A DNA stretch of 64,000 nt, from the NCBI GenBank assembly GCA_034928535.1, contig JAYFOV010000005.1:172131-236130 (forward strand), in the 5' to 3' direction. The position numbers and the translations under genes were made by a program. Of this stretch, positions 50,848 through 58,742 are shown one piece after another (position 1 is the stretch's first letter; each line of letters begins with the position of its first letter). The DNA comes from CAXXOK01 sp001604115 (GTDB lineage: Bacteria; Bacillota; Clostridia; Christensenellales; Aristaeellaceae). The notes under the pieces were generated by a model. The model did not search any database, had not been told where the DNA came from, and saw only the letters and a program-made list of their open reading frames with translations.

Positions 50848-52243
50848 AGGATGCTTTGTTATTGGTTTTCTCTTTTGTGGATGTTGCAAAGCGCATGCGG
50901 CCTACCGCCTCCCAGAGCGGGCTGAGCAGCGCCGCGATAAACCCGCCCGAAAAGCCGTTGTTGTACAAATTCATTCCCGCATGCAGAAAACCAATGTTTG
51001 TCACCAGCGACATATGCAGGGCGCCGGCAATCACGCCTGCAAAAGCACCGTAGCGGCCGGCGATCGGCGCAAGCGTTGTGCCGAACAAGGCAGCCAAAAC
51101 CGCAAAGGTTGCCTGCACATCATGGATGTTCACCAAATTCACCAGAAACACACCCAGCAGCACAGGCGTTACATTGCGCACATGTTTGCCATAGGCGCCA
51201 AACCCGACCAAAGTAAAGATGCCGCCGATCACAGGGCCGTTGATCTCGCCACCGACAGCCAGCGCATACGAAGTTCCCATCATGCCCAGCAATGCCATGT
51301 TGATGCCTGTGGCGCCGAAACCTGCCAGCGCAGTGAAGTCCGTGGAAAGCGCGCCGCTCAGCGAGAACAGGTAGGCAAGTCCCTTAAACCGCCAGCGGTT
51401 CAGTCGCAGACTCACCAGCAGCATCAGGGCAAAAAGCCCATACAGGATCATGCCAAAGGGCATGTTGTTCCCCTGGGACAGGATGGAAACCGTCTCAATT
51501 GTGACGCCAAAGCCCCGGAGCACGGCCATAAACACCATGCCGATGAGCCCTGCGGTAAAGCCGATATTATAGAGGCTGTATCCCTGATGAAATTTGATGC
51601 AGTGCGCCGCAAGCGGTGTGATCATGAAACCTACCAGCACGCCTGACGCAATCCCCAAACCCACCGCAGGCAGCGGCGGAGGCCCCACGTTGAAGCAGAT
51701 TTCGCTGACCAAGGGACCCAGTGATGTGGCAAAAAGGCTTTGCACCACCACGGTGGAAAAAGGAAGCCGCAAAGCCTTCGCATAGGCGTATACGCCCAGC
51801 ATGATGGGCAGGGTGTTGAGGATGTTCTTGCCAAAAAACGAAAAACCCGTCACGGTAAACAGTCCGGCGATGACGGCCCCAGTAATGTTTGCGCCGCTCA
51901 CGCGTATCACGCCCAGTGAAAAAAGCAACATGAACCCTGCGCTGACCAGCGTTGCGCCAACGTTAGCCAGCTGAAAATAGTCCGTGATCAGGTTGGCCGG
52001 CGAGGTGAGAATTTTGACAAGCCCCTGCCCGATTTCCTGCGGTGTGTTAAAGGCAAAGCCAAGTGCCAGAAGCAATGCGCTCAGGCATAGAAAAAAAGAG
52101 ACCAGCATGCCTTGCGGGACATACGAATCCCGGCAGGCTTCTTCGGATAAAGGATCGGGTTCCTGGCCGCCATTGTTCCCGTGCCTGTTGCACGCGGCAG
52201 CCGCAAGGCTGGCTTTATGCTTCGGCGAAAATCCAGACTTCAT
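50846..52243 (-). CDS. DUF1576 multi-pass membrane protein
   Basis: 465 residues with about twelve hydrophobic segments in two similar halves. Repeated motifs mark the duplication: GAVIAGLFTVTGFSFFGKNILNTLPIMLGVY in the first half and GPVIGGIFTLVGFGAYGKHVRNVTPVLLGVF in the second. This is the DUF1576 family of Clostridia, whose function is unknown; the duplicated re-entrant-like glycine segments suggest a transporter or channel. ATG 52243 gives a 20-residue charged lead before the first helices; the frame is open from 52315. It lies downstream of the DUF4914 gene on the same strand, with a long hairpin in between. Confidence 0.8.
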   Translation of the reverse strand: MKSGFSPKHKASLAAAACNRHGNNGGQEPDPLSEEACRDSYVPQGMLVSFFLCLSALLLALGFAFNTPQEIGQGLVKILTSPANLITDYFQLANVGATLVSAGFMLLFSLGVIRVSGANITGAVIAGLFTVTGFSFFGKNILNTLPIMLGVYAYAKALRLPFSTVVVQSLFATSLGPLVSEICFNVGPPPLPAVGLGIASGVLVGFMITPLAAHCIKFHQGYSLYNIGFTAGLIGMVFMAVLRGFGVTIETVSILSQGNNMPFGMILYGLFALMLLVSLRLNRWRFKGLAYLFSLSGALSTDFTALAGFGATGINMALLGMMGTSYALAVGGEINGPVIGGIFTLVGFGAYGKHVRNVTPVLLGVFLVNLVNIHDVQATFAVLAALFGTTLAPIAGRYGAFAGVIAGALHMSLVTNIGFLHAGMNLYNNGFSGGFIAALLSPLWEAVGRMRFATSTKEKTNNKAS

Positions 52244-52294
52244 AGCTTGCCATACCTTCCTGTCGGTTTCGCGTTGCCGGCATCCTTTGAGCTG

Positions 52295-52347
52295 CCTCGG
52301 GCAACTGCCGGGCATGCCGATTGCGCATGCCTGGCGGTTGCCCGAGG
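52295..52347. repeat. Long inverted repeat between DUF4914 and DUF1576 genes
   Basis: Two 23-base arms (52295-52317 and 52325-52347) pair at 21 positions; the other two become G-U in RNA, so the + strand RNA pairs fully. The loop is CGATTGC. There is no T-run on either strand. Placed in the 147-base gap upstream of the DUF1576 start. Confidence 0.7.
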
Positions 52348-52390
52348 TACGCCCACTGACGGTCTACGTTCTTTATCTTTAGATAAACTT

Positions 52391-54256
52391 CTATATGAGT
52401 TGCTGATAGTCCTCCACAGTCCCTCCATCAAAGAAGCACTGGATGATCCGCCGCCCTTCCGCCGAGAGATCGCCATTTTGGAACTGGCGCAGTTCTTTGG
52501 CAAAGAAGTCAGTCAGCATCGCAGCTCCCCTGTCATAAGCCTCCTCGCCTACCTCCAACTGCATGTTGGTCTGCAACAGTCCTTTGGGAATGAAATATCC
52601 ATCGATCTTCAGCGATTCCAGCGCATAGCCCAGCAAAGGACAGCGTGCGGCCACCGTTTGGTCAGGCCTGAACTTCACGCTGCCGCGGCGCGCAAGGTAT
52701 TCACGCGTGATCCATTGCGGCATGAAGCCGACGTAGTAGGCGCCAATGTTCTGATTGGGAATCAGTTTATAGCGTGTTGAAGGCGTTTGGATGATCTGCT
52801 GCAGCAGGAGGTTGGCCTGGTCCACCATTTTGCCCGTGGCAAACGGCCAGTATGAGCCGACTCCTTCGCCGGTCATCCCTGTTGTGCCGGTAATGCTCGG
52901 GTTATTATGCCCCCGGGGCGCAACCAACCGCCACAGCCAGGCCAACGCGGGAGGGAGTACATGCAGCATGCCCAAAATGCCATACGTCGGGTTTTTGCTG
53001 GTACAGGGCGGCGTACGGACGCCAAAGCTGCGCACATCGACCTCAATGGGTTCGTTGATGATGCCGGGCACATGGCTTCGCGGCAGAATAACGCGCGGGT
53101 TAGGGCACGGTTTCCCGGGCGCATCCATGGTGTGCTCCCAAATCAGGCAGGTTGCATCGGCAACGCCCTTCATGTTGAGGAACAGCAGCGGCTCCTTGGG
53201 GTGGATGCAAAGCCGCTCATGCTGCGGGTCGCTGCCGTAGCGGTCAATATGGTTCACACGCAGGAACCAACCCGCCTCCGCATCCTTGACTACCAACCGC
53301 CTTCCTCCGTTTCGGAAGGAGTCATGGCACAAGGCCATATCATCGGTCACAGGTCGTAAATCACAGGTTTCGTTCAGGTCAATGTACAAATCTTCCCCGG
53401 AAAGCGTATTATGCGCCAACAGGATGCGTCCATCCGGCTCCAGGTGCATTTGCTCGATCATCTCGCTTTTTCCGCTGCCACTTGCCCCTTCATGCAAAAT
53501 GACCAGGCTGTTGTCATAGGGCGTCACTACCTGAACCGTGGAGCCATGCAGCGTGAGCCAGCCTTCCTGCTCGCCAATATGGATCAAAGCGCCATACACA
53601 CCTTTTTTAGCGCTGGGGCCGGGATACAGGTTGAACGAGAAAATCTCATGCACGCCTTGCAGGCGGTTATGCACAACGATCTGCTTTTGCTCAAAGTGCG
53701 TGTGGCGAAACGGTGGTGCCAGATAGATAATGGTTTTGGGCGCAAAGGAGACCGGAATCTCCGCAGCCGGTACAAAGCCCTGCAGATCCGCAAGCCCACC
53801 CGCGAAGAAGGCGGCGTTTTGCGGCCCGATCAGCAGTGCCGGGCATCCCATATCATTTCCGCCCGCCATGAAAGGCATGACCAGCAGCTGCTGCCCGGCA
53901 AGCCACTGGAAAACCTGCTCGCGCAAACCATCAAACGGTTCGCCATACAGGGCATCATAAGTGGGTTTGTCGGTTGGCCTTTGATCGGCCACCACCAGGC
54001 AATCAGGGTCACGGCGGCGCATGTAAGCCTCTGTGTAGTTAACAGCCAGCCCGTTTGAACACTTGGTTACCGTTGCCTCCACATAATCTCCGATGCCCGG
54101 AACATCGTAGGTGATCTCGAAGATGCCTTCCTGCTTGCCGCCCATAGCCATTTGCAAAAGTTGATCCCGGGTTTGGGGAAACACCAGGCTTGGCGCGTTT
54201 CGCAAAAACGAATCCACCTCTTGGGAAACCACCAGCCTATCCATGAATGCCTCCAT
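52391..54256 (-). CDS. DUF4914 family protein with P-loop (PEP carboxykinase-like fold)
   Basis: 621 residues. A P-loop EGASGSGKSEMIEQ lies near residues 255-267, followed by acidic stretches LYIDLNETCDLRPVTDDMA. The layout (N-terminal mixed domain, central P-loop, later metal-site-like acidic residues) recalls the PEP carboxykinase/HPr kinase fold, to which DUF4914 is related. No function is established. RGHNNPSITGTTGMTGEGVGSYWPFATGK is another highly polar, conserved-looking stretch. GGGAGG seven bases upstream fixes ATG 54256. A DUF1576 membrane protein follows; a functional link is only suggested by proximity. Confidence 0.8.
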   Translation of the reverse strand: MEAFMDRLVVSQEVDSFLRNAPSLVFPQTRDQLLQMAMGGKQEGIFEITYDVPGIGDYVEATVTKCSNGLAVNYTEAYMRRRDPDCLVVADQRPTDKPTYDALYGEPFDGLREQVFQWLAGQQLLVMPFMAGGNDMGCPALLIGPQNAAFFAGGLADLQGFVPAAEIPVSFAPKTIIYLAPPFRHTHFEQKQIVVHNRLQGVHEIFSFNLYPGPSAKKGVYGALIHIGEQEGWLTLHGSTVQVVTPYDNSLVILHEGASGSGKSEMIEQMHLEPDGRILLAHNTLSGEDLYIDLNETCDLRPVTDDMALCHDSFRNGGRRLVVKDAEAGWFLRVNHIDRYGSDPQHERLCIHPKEPLLFLNMKGVADATCLIWEHTMDAPGKPCPNPRVILPRSHVPGIINEPIEVDVRSFGVRTPPCTSKNPTYGILGMLHVLPPALAWLWRLVAPRGHNNPSITGTTGMTGEGVGSYWPFATGKMVDQANLLLQQIIQTPSTRYKLIPNQNIGAYYVGFMPQWITREYLARRGSVKFRPDQTVAARCPLLGYALESLKIDGYFIPKGLLQTNMQLEVGEEAYDRGAAMLTDFFAKELRQFQNGDLSAEGRRIIQCFFDGGTVEDYQQLI

Positions 54257-54272
54257 TGCTGTACCTCCCTGT

Positions 54273-54324
54273 AAAAAATGAAAAGCCGACACTCTTGCTC
54301 CTAACAGGAGCTTAGAGCATCGGC
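54273..54324 (-). terminator. Intrinsic terminator of the DUF2294 gene
   Basis: Hairpin 54285-54324 on the - strand (outer GCCGA/TCGGC, inner GCTCC/GGAGC) followed by TTTTCATTTTTT. The stem includes the last codons of the DUF2294 gene and ends 17 bases before the DUF4914 start, so that gene may need its own promoter or read-through. Confidence 0.8.
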
Positions 54325-54743
54325 TTACTGTCGACTGGTTTGCGCACCTTTCGACCTGTCTGCCCAGCTTGCTGCAAACATTCTTCCAAATTACTGCCCA
54401 GGGTGATCAGTACCAGTTTCTCACCGCTTTTGGTGCTAACATCGGAATGAATGCTGATGATATCCGCCTGAATGATCGGTATGATCATCGCCTCGATATC
54501 CGCCTTGGCGTTTTCAAAGAGCATAGATCGAAGCTTTTTGATCTGCTCTACGCCCTGTGGCGTTTCGGCCAGTTTTCTCTCTGAGGGGCTGAGAAAACCC
54601 ACCATTCGTACAATGATCATATCTTGCAGGATGTATGCCTTGATCTGTCGCGGCCCTCTGCCCATGTAGTCGATTTCAAATCGGTTAAAGGCTTCGCAGA
54701 TCCTGGCCTCCATCTGTCCCTTGGAAAGCGATTGTACTGCCAT
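54312..54743 (-). CDS. DUF2294 family small protein
   Basis: 143 residues. Family landmarks are a start near KGQMEARICEAFNRFEIDYMGRGP, the central DMIIVRMVGFLSPSERKLAET, and a C-terminal segment IISIHSDVSTKSGEKLVLITLGSNLE. DUF2294 proteins occur in Firmicutes and have been linked to membrane-potential or bicarbonate systems (MpsC-like), but no reaction is settled. There is no membrane helix. GGAGGAG seven bases upstream marks ATG 54743; the frame is open from 54893. A perfect consensus promoter lies 23 bases further upstream, giving an mRNA with a very short leader and probably high expression. Confidence 0.85.
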   Translation of the reverse strand: MAVQSLSKGQMEARICEAFNRFEIDYMGRGPRQIKAYILQDMIIVRMVGFLSPSERKLAETPQGVEQIKKLRSMLFENAKADIEAMIIPIIQADIISIHSDVSTKSGEKLVLITLGSNLEECLQQAGQTGRKVRKPVDSKPML

Positions 54744-54765
54744 GGCACATCTCCTCCCATAAAGA

Positions 54766-54794
54766 ATTATAGCGGGAGAAACCAACGCTGTCAA
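54766..54794 (-). promoter_or_regulatory. Perfect consensus promoter of the DUF2294 gene
   Basis: On the - strand TTGACA (54794-54789), 17-bp spacer, TATAAT (54771-54766). Start of transcription near 54759, only about 16 bases before the start codon. Confidence 0.88.
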
Positions 54795-54881
54795 CGTGTG
54801 CTTGCTCACCCTGCGGAAACAAACCGCCACGCCTACAAGGCGTATGGCAACCTGATCGCTTATACTTTCCCCAGCATTTTC

Positions 54882-54910
54882 TTGCAACCCCATATTTTCT
54901 CTGGTATACT
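54882..54910 (+). promoter_or_regulatory. Promoter of the TspO-like gene
   Basis: TTGCAA (54882-54887), 17-bp spacer, TATACT (54905-54910) with an extended TGG before the -10. It predicts a leader of about 280 nt before 55195. No known riboswitch was recognised in that leader. Confidence 0.7.
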
Positions 54911-55194
54911 GTGGTTAAGAAAGGTGTACGTTCTATATCAGAAAACGGAGCCAAGGCTGCCTTGACCAGTCATGGTCTGCCGCGCTGCCATGGCCGTGAT
55001 CCGGAGCAGGGTTGAGTCCGGTAACCTTTGCCAACCGGGAGGCGTTTCTTCTGTGTTGACTGTGGGGCATGTAAGCCAATGGCAAAAATAATGTTGTGCA
55101 TTTCAGCAAAGGGGTGCATCAAACCACCAGAACCTGTACATACTAACTGTGGATAAAAACCCAACGTGAACCATACTTAGAAAGGATGACAACG

Positions 55195-55995
55195 ATGAGC
55201 ACGAAAACCAAATCATGGATCAACATGGCACTATTTCTGCTAACACTGGCCATCAACTCGCTCGGGGCTTTTGGTTTCATCAACGGGATGTCTCAAAAGG
55301 CAGTCTCGGACACCTACCCCACGCTCATCACCCCAAGCCCGGCGACTTTCAGCATCTGGGGCGTGATTTATACACTGCTTCTGATTTCGCTCATCTTTAT
55401 GATCGTCAAGCACAAGGAAGAAAGGACGGCTGCCTTAATCAACACCATTAGCGTGCCGTTCTGGGTCTCTTCCGTGCTCAACATTCTTTGGATCATTACG
55501 TTCTCATTCCAATGGATCGGCATCTCCACCGTCCTGATCCTGGCATTTGTTGTTACGCTGGCCATCCTCAACGGAAGGCTCCAGGCGCCAGACGGGCTTG
55601 GGCAGAAAGTAAACGCGTTGGCTTTTGGGCTTTACAACGGTTGGCTGATCATTGCCACGGTTGTCAATGTATCGGCATTTCTGGTACAGATAAAGTGGAG
55701 TGGCTTTGGTCTGGCCGCGGATGCATGGGCGCTGATCATCCTGATCGTTGCGCTGCTGCTTACCGGATTGATTCAGCTGCGGTTGCGCAATGCCGCACTG
55801 ACGCTCCCGCTCGCCTGGGCCTATTTCGGCATCTGGCAACAGCACAGGGCGCAGGGCATTTTTGCGGGTCAGTACCCGGCAATCGTGTGGGCTACGATCA
55901 TTGTGGCTGTGATTTATGTCGCGATCGCCGTGTTCGTCTTTATCCGTAACGGAAATTGCCTGCTGACCAAGCAATCGGCGAAGCGGAAAGCATAA
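55195..55995 (+). CDS. TspO/MBR-like integral membrane protein
   Basis: 266 residues with about eight membrane helices, longer than classic five-helix TspO. Family-like landmarks are SPATFSIWGVIYTLLL near residue 45, NILWIITFSFQWIG, and LPLAWAYFGIW near the end. Proteins of this kind are annotated as tryptophan-rich sensory or TspO-related; in TspO proper the ligands are porphyrins and isoprenoids. Function here is unknown. AAAGG directly abuts ATG 55186 but is nine bases from ATG 55195, so the latter is preferred. Monocistronic with its own promoter at 54882-54910. Confidence 0.7.
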   Translation: MSTKTKSWINMALFLLTLAINSLGAFGFINGMSQKAVSDTYPTLITPSPATFSIWGVIYTLLLISLIFMIVKHKEERTAALINTISVPFWVSSVLNILWIITFSFQWIGISTVLILAFVVTLAILNGRLQAPDGLGQKVNALAFGLYNGWLIIATVVNVSAFLVQIKWSGFGLAADAWALIILIVALLLTGLIQLRLRNAALTLPLAWAYFGIWQQHRAQGIFAGQYPAIVWATIIVAVIYVAIAVFVFIRNGNCLLTKQSAKRKA

Positions 55996-56150
55996 GGCAT
56001 GGACCTGCGCTTGACGTTCTTGAAAAGGCAATGCCAAACACGGCGCGCTTACCGCGCATGGTTTTAATCCAGATACTTCCGCAGCATCCAAGCCTTGCAT
56101 GGCGAAAGTATCTCTGATGCGTAGGCATTGTCCTGTTGGCCTTGATTTCT

Positions 56151-56201
56151 CCCCCTATGCAAGAGGCGGACGCAAGCAGCGTCCGCCTCTTGTATAGGGG
56201 G
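56151..56201. terminator. Very long hairpin between TspO-like and uracil permease genes
   Basis: 23-bp arms (56151-56173 and 56179-56201) with one G-T pair and a 5-base loop AAGCA. It lies in a convergent gap eight bases from the permease stop. No T-run on either strand. Probably a bidirectional terminator. Confidence 0.65.
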
Positions 56202-56208
56202 TAAATGG

Positions 56209-57597
56209 TTATGCCTTGGCCGTGTTTTTCTCCCCAATGCTGAGCAGCGCGTTCAGCAGGATGCCGAAAACCGCCGCGCCAGCGATGCAGGGAATCTGCA
56301 CGCCGAAGAACGGGATATTGCCGCCGAACGCATAGTTGCCGCCAATCCCAATGACCATGATGGAAGCGATGACCGCAATATTCTTTGCGGAAAACATATC
56401 CACTTTGTGGTCAATCATGATGGCAATACCCTGCGCGGCAATAGCACCAAACAGATAAATTTCCAGGCCGCCGATCACGGCAAGGGGGATGCCGTAAATC
56501 ACACTGATGAGCGGCGTAAAGAAGCTTACGATGATCGCGATGAGCGCAGCGACTGCCAGCATGGGCACAGAAAACACTTTGGTAATCGCCATGGTGCTGA
56601 TGTTCTCGCCATAGTTGGTGCCCGCAGGGCCGCCCACCAGACCGGAAACCATATCGCAGATGCCGTCGCCGATCAGGTTGCGGTCCAGCATGTCCACCAA
56701 GCTATACTTCATCGTCTTGCCCTTTTTCTTGGCCAGGTCTTTGACGTAAATATCCAGCTGATACATGTGCGCAGTAGATTCCGGAATGGTGGCAATGGCA
56801 ATGGGCATGATGCCGGCGACCGCCGCCCAGGATACTTTGGGCAGAGAAAGTGCTGGCACAGCAAAGATCGAACCGTTCCCAAGTTTCCACAGGGAAGCCT
56901 CCAACGCGGCTGCAGGCATTTCCCGGAACAGGCTTACCCCGCCAAGGCCATAGACGATGCCCGCCACAGCGCAACCGGTCAGCGCGCCCAGCAGCAGGGG
57001 CAATTGCCCAAGGAAACCTTTGAGGAACTTGGTGTACAGGATGGTGGAAATCAGGGTCACAAGCGCCACAATCGTCCACCATGCGCTGCTGGCGGTAACC
57101 TCCGCCACGTTGGGGATGGCGTCGCTCAGCGCGTTGCCAGCCAGCGTCAGGCCAATGATCATGGCAATCGGGCCGGTGATGGAGGGTGGCAGAATTTTCT
57201 CCACCGTACTGCGTCCGCTAAAGCGAACCAGCAATCCAGCCATGATAGACACAAGGCCAGACATGATAATGCCAAATTGCACATATTGGATGGCCTCGGT
57301 AGGCAGCAGTCCATTCACAGTGGTAAAACCTGCCGCGGCGCAGAAACTGGCAATAGCCGGTAGGTAGGCAAAGCTGGAACCGTAATACAGCGGGATTTTC
57401 CGCCCCGTGATCAGGATGAAGCAAAGCGTTGCCAGACCGCTGGCAAAGATGGTTGTAGAGACCTGGAAGCCAGTGATGAGCGCAACCGTGACCGTTGCCG
57501 GGAACATGACGATCACCTGTTGCAGCGCGTATAGCAGCAGTCTTCCTTTGCTGGGTCTCTCCTCGGGTAAATACCCGATCTCGTTGGTTTTGTCCAT
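56209..57597 (-). CDS. Uracil/xanthine permease (NCS2 family)
   Basis: 462 residues with about fourteen membrane helices. NCS2 landmarks are YYGSSFAYLPAI in helix 3, the substrate-site PESTAHM (IATIPESTAHMYQLD), and GLVGGPAGTNYGENI with the NCS2 G-x-x-G-T-N-Y-x-E-N motif. Uracil-type members carry this motif, so uracil-proton symport is likely, supported by pyrR 16 bases upstream, as in the Bacillus pyrR-pyrP order. The N-terminus MDKTNEIGYLPEERPSKGRLLL is cytoplasmic. It is the last gene of the operon and runs into the long hairpin at 56151-56201. Confidence 0.9.
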   Translation of the reverse strand: MDKTNEIGYLPEERPSKGRLLLYALQQVIVMFPATVTVALITGFQVSTTIFASGLATLCFILITGRKIPLYYGSSFAYLPAIASFCAAAGFTTVNGLLPTEAIQYVQFGIIMSGLVSIMAGLLVRFSGRSTVEKILPPSITGPIAMIIGLTLAGNALSDAIPNVAEVTASSAWWTIVALVTLISTILYTKFLKGFLGQLPLLLGALTGCAVAGIVYGLGGVSLFREMPAAALEASLWKLGNGSIFAVPALSLPKVSWAAVAGIMPIAIATIPESTAHMYQLDIYVKDLAKKKGKTMKYSLVDMLDRNLIGDGICDMVSGLVGGPAGTNYGENISTMAITKVFSVPMLAVAALIAIIVSFFTPLISVIYGIPLAVIGGLEIYLFGAIAAQGIAIMIDHKVDMFSAKNIAVIASIMVIGIGGNYAFGGNIPFFGVQIPCIAGAAVFGILLNALLSIGEKNTAKA

Positions 57598-57613
57598 CCT
57601 ATGTGCTCCTCCT

Positions 57614-58186
57614 TTATGATTGGCCGTTTCCGGCTAAATCGCCTGGTTGATCCATTTGCAGCAACTCCACGGCCAGCCTGCCATCATACTGCGGCACGCA
57701 AACCGAAACAACCTCTGTTTTCGCGGTGGGGATGCTCTTGCCCACATAGTCCGCGCGCACCGGCAGTTCCCGGTGACCCCGATCGATCAGGATCGCAAGC
57801 TGAATGCGTTTGGGGCGGCCGGCGGAAAACACAGCATCAATGGCTGCACGCACCGTGCGCCCGGTATACATGACGTCATCCACCAGCACAACGGTCTTGT
57901 TTTGGATTTTAAAAGGCAAAGGGGACAAGCGCACGCTCGGCTCCTCCTGCTCCGGGGTCAAATCGTCCCGGTAATAGCGGATGTCGAGTGCACCACAGGG
58001 CAGTGTAACCCCTTCGATTTTCTCAATATGGTTGCGAATCATTTCCGCCAGCGGCATTCCACGACGAAGGATACCCAAAAGCAACAGATCCTGTGTGCCC
58101 TTGTTACGTTCCAAAATTTCGTGTGATATTCGCGTAATTGCGCGGCCAATGGCCGCATCATCCATCAGCAAAGACTTAAATCGCAT
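57614..58186 (-). CDS. pyrR: PyrR, pyrimidine operon attenuator/uracil phosphoribosyltransferase
   Basis: 190 residues. The start FKSLLMDDAAIGRAITRISHEILERN, RRGMPLAEMI, and the PRPP loop VVLVDDVMYTGRTVRAAIDA are diagnostic of PyrR. The C-terminal segment YVGKSIPTAKTEVVSVCV is also family-typical. PyrR binds pyr leader mRNA in the presence of UMP and causes termination; it also has weak uracil phosphoribosyltransferase activity. A further in-frame ATG exists at 58207, but it lies inside the leader terminator hairpin, so ATG 58186 just after the T-run is preferred. A uracil permease gene follows 16 bases downstream. Confidence 0.92.
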   Translation of the reverse strand: MRFKSLLMDDAAIGRAITRISHEILERNKGTQDLLLLGILRRGMPLAEMIRNHIEKIEGVTLPCGALDIRYYRDDLTPEQEEPSVRLSPLPFKIQNKTVVLVDDVMYTGRTVRAAIDAVFSAGRPKRIQLAILIDRGHRELPVRADYVGKSIPTAKTEVVSVCVPQYDGRLAVELLQMDQPGDLAGNGQS

Positions 58187-58213
58187 AAAAAAACCCGCCC
58201 TTTGCATGGCAGG
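58187..58213 (-). terminator. Attenuator-type terminator abutting the pyrR start codon
   Basis: On the - strand a 6-bp stem (58213-58208 with 58199-58194, one G-T) and 8-base loop are followed by T7 (58193-58187) and immediately by the ATG of pyrR. The G-rich right arm is also the only candidate ribosome binding site, so the hairpin could block both transcription and translation. Confidence 0.65.
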
Positions 58214-58309
58214 AACACACTCGCAAAATACACCTTGCGCGTCTGTCTTGCCGGCATCACAGTACCGAATCGGACAAGTCCGATGGCTTAAAGACTTCCG
58301 TCGCGAATT

Positions 58310-58338
58310 ATCTTACCACAGTTTTTCATGAATGTAAA
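58310..58338 (-). promoter_or_regulatory. Promoter of the pyrR-uracil permease operon
   Basis: On the - strand TTTACA (58338-58333), 17-bp spacer, TAAGAT (58315-58310). It predicts a leader of about 117 nt that contains an ATCGGA/TCCGAT hairpin (58269-58284) and the terminator at 58187-58213. A leader of this size suits PyrR attenuation. Confidence 0.65.
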
Positions 58339-58652
58339 CGCCGAATCATGCCCCGGTGATGCCCGAGCAACAGCCTTGCGTAGGCATGATCTCAAGCATG
58401 GATGGGGCTGCGCGCTATGCCTTTCATGCTCGGATGTACGCATTTATGGCATTCACGCATCCGTTGGCATGGATGCGCGGGCTGAGCCAAACAATGGCAT
58501 GGATGCAGCTTTGCTGGCCACGCCAAAATGCGATGCCAACTACCCATGGCTTCGGCACGTCAGGTCGAGTTCCCGGACTTCATGCATCCTAAACTGCGCA
58601 GCGGTAACGGGATGCTTGCGGTTCAACGCATGTCATTGGTAGAATGCAAGAA
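58339..58652. other. Intergenic region with repeated GCATGGATG
   Basis: No gene. GCATGGATG occurs three times on the + strand (58396-58404, 58467-58475, 58497-58505), with CATCC/GGATG inverted copies around them. No function assigned. Confidence 0.4.
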
Positions 58653-58691
58653 CCCCGCACCGCTCCGCTGATGAAGCGGAGCGGTGCGGGG
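58653..58691. terminator. Terminator after the large secreted protein gene
   Basis: Perfect 16-bp GC-rich stem (58653-58668 with 58676-58691), 7-base loop. On the - strand TTCTTGC follows, a weak U-tract. It lies 52 bases after the stop of the 58743 gene. Confidence 0.7.
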
Positions 58692-58742
58692 ACTATAGAC
58701 TTTGCATAGCTCATGGACTGTTGTGCTGTCTGTTCTTGAACA

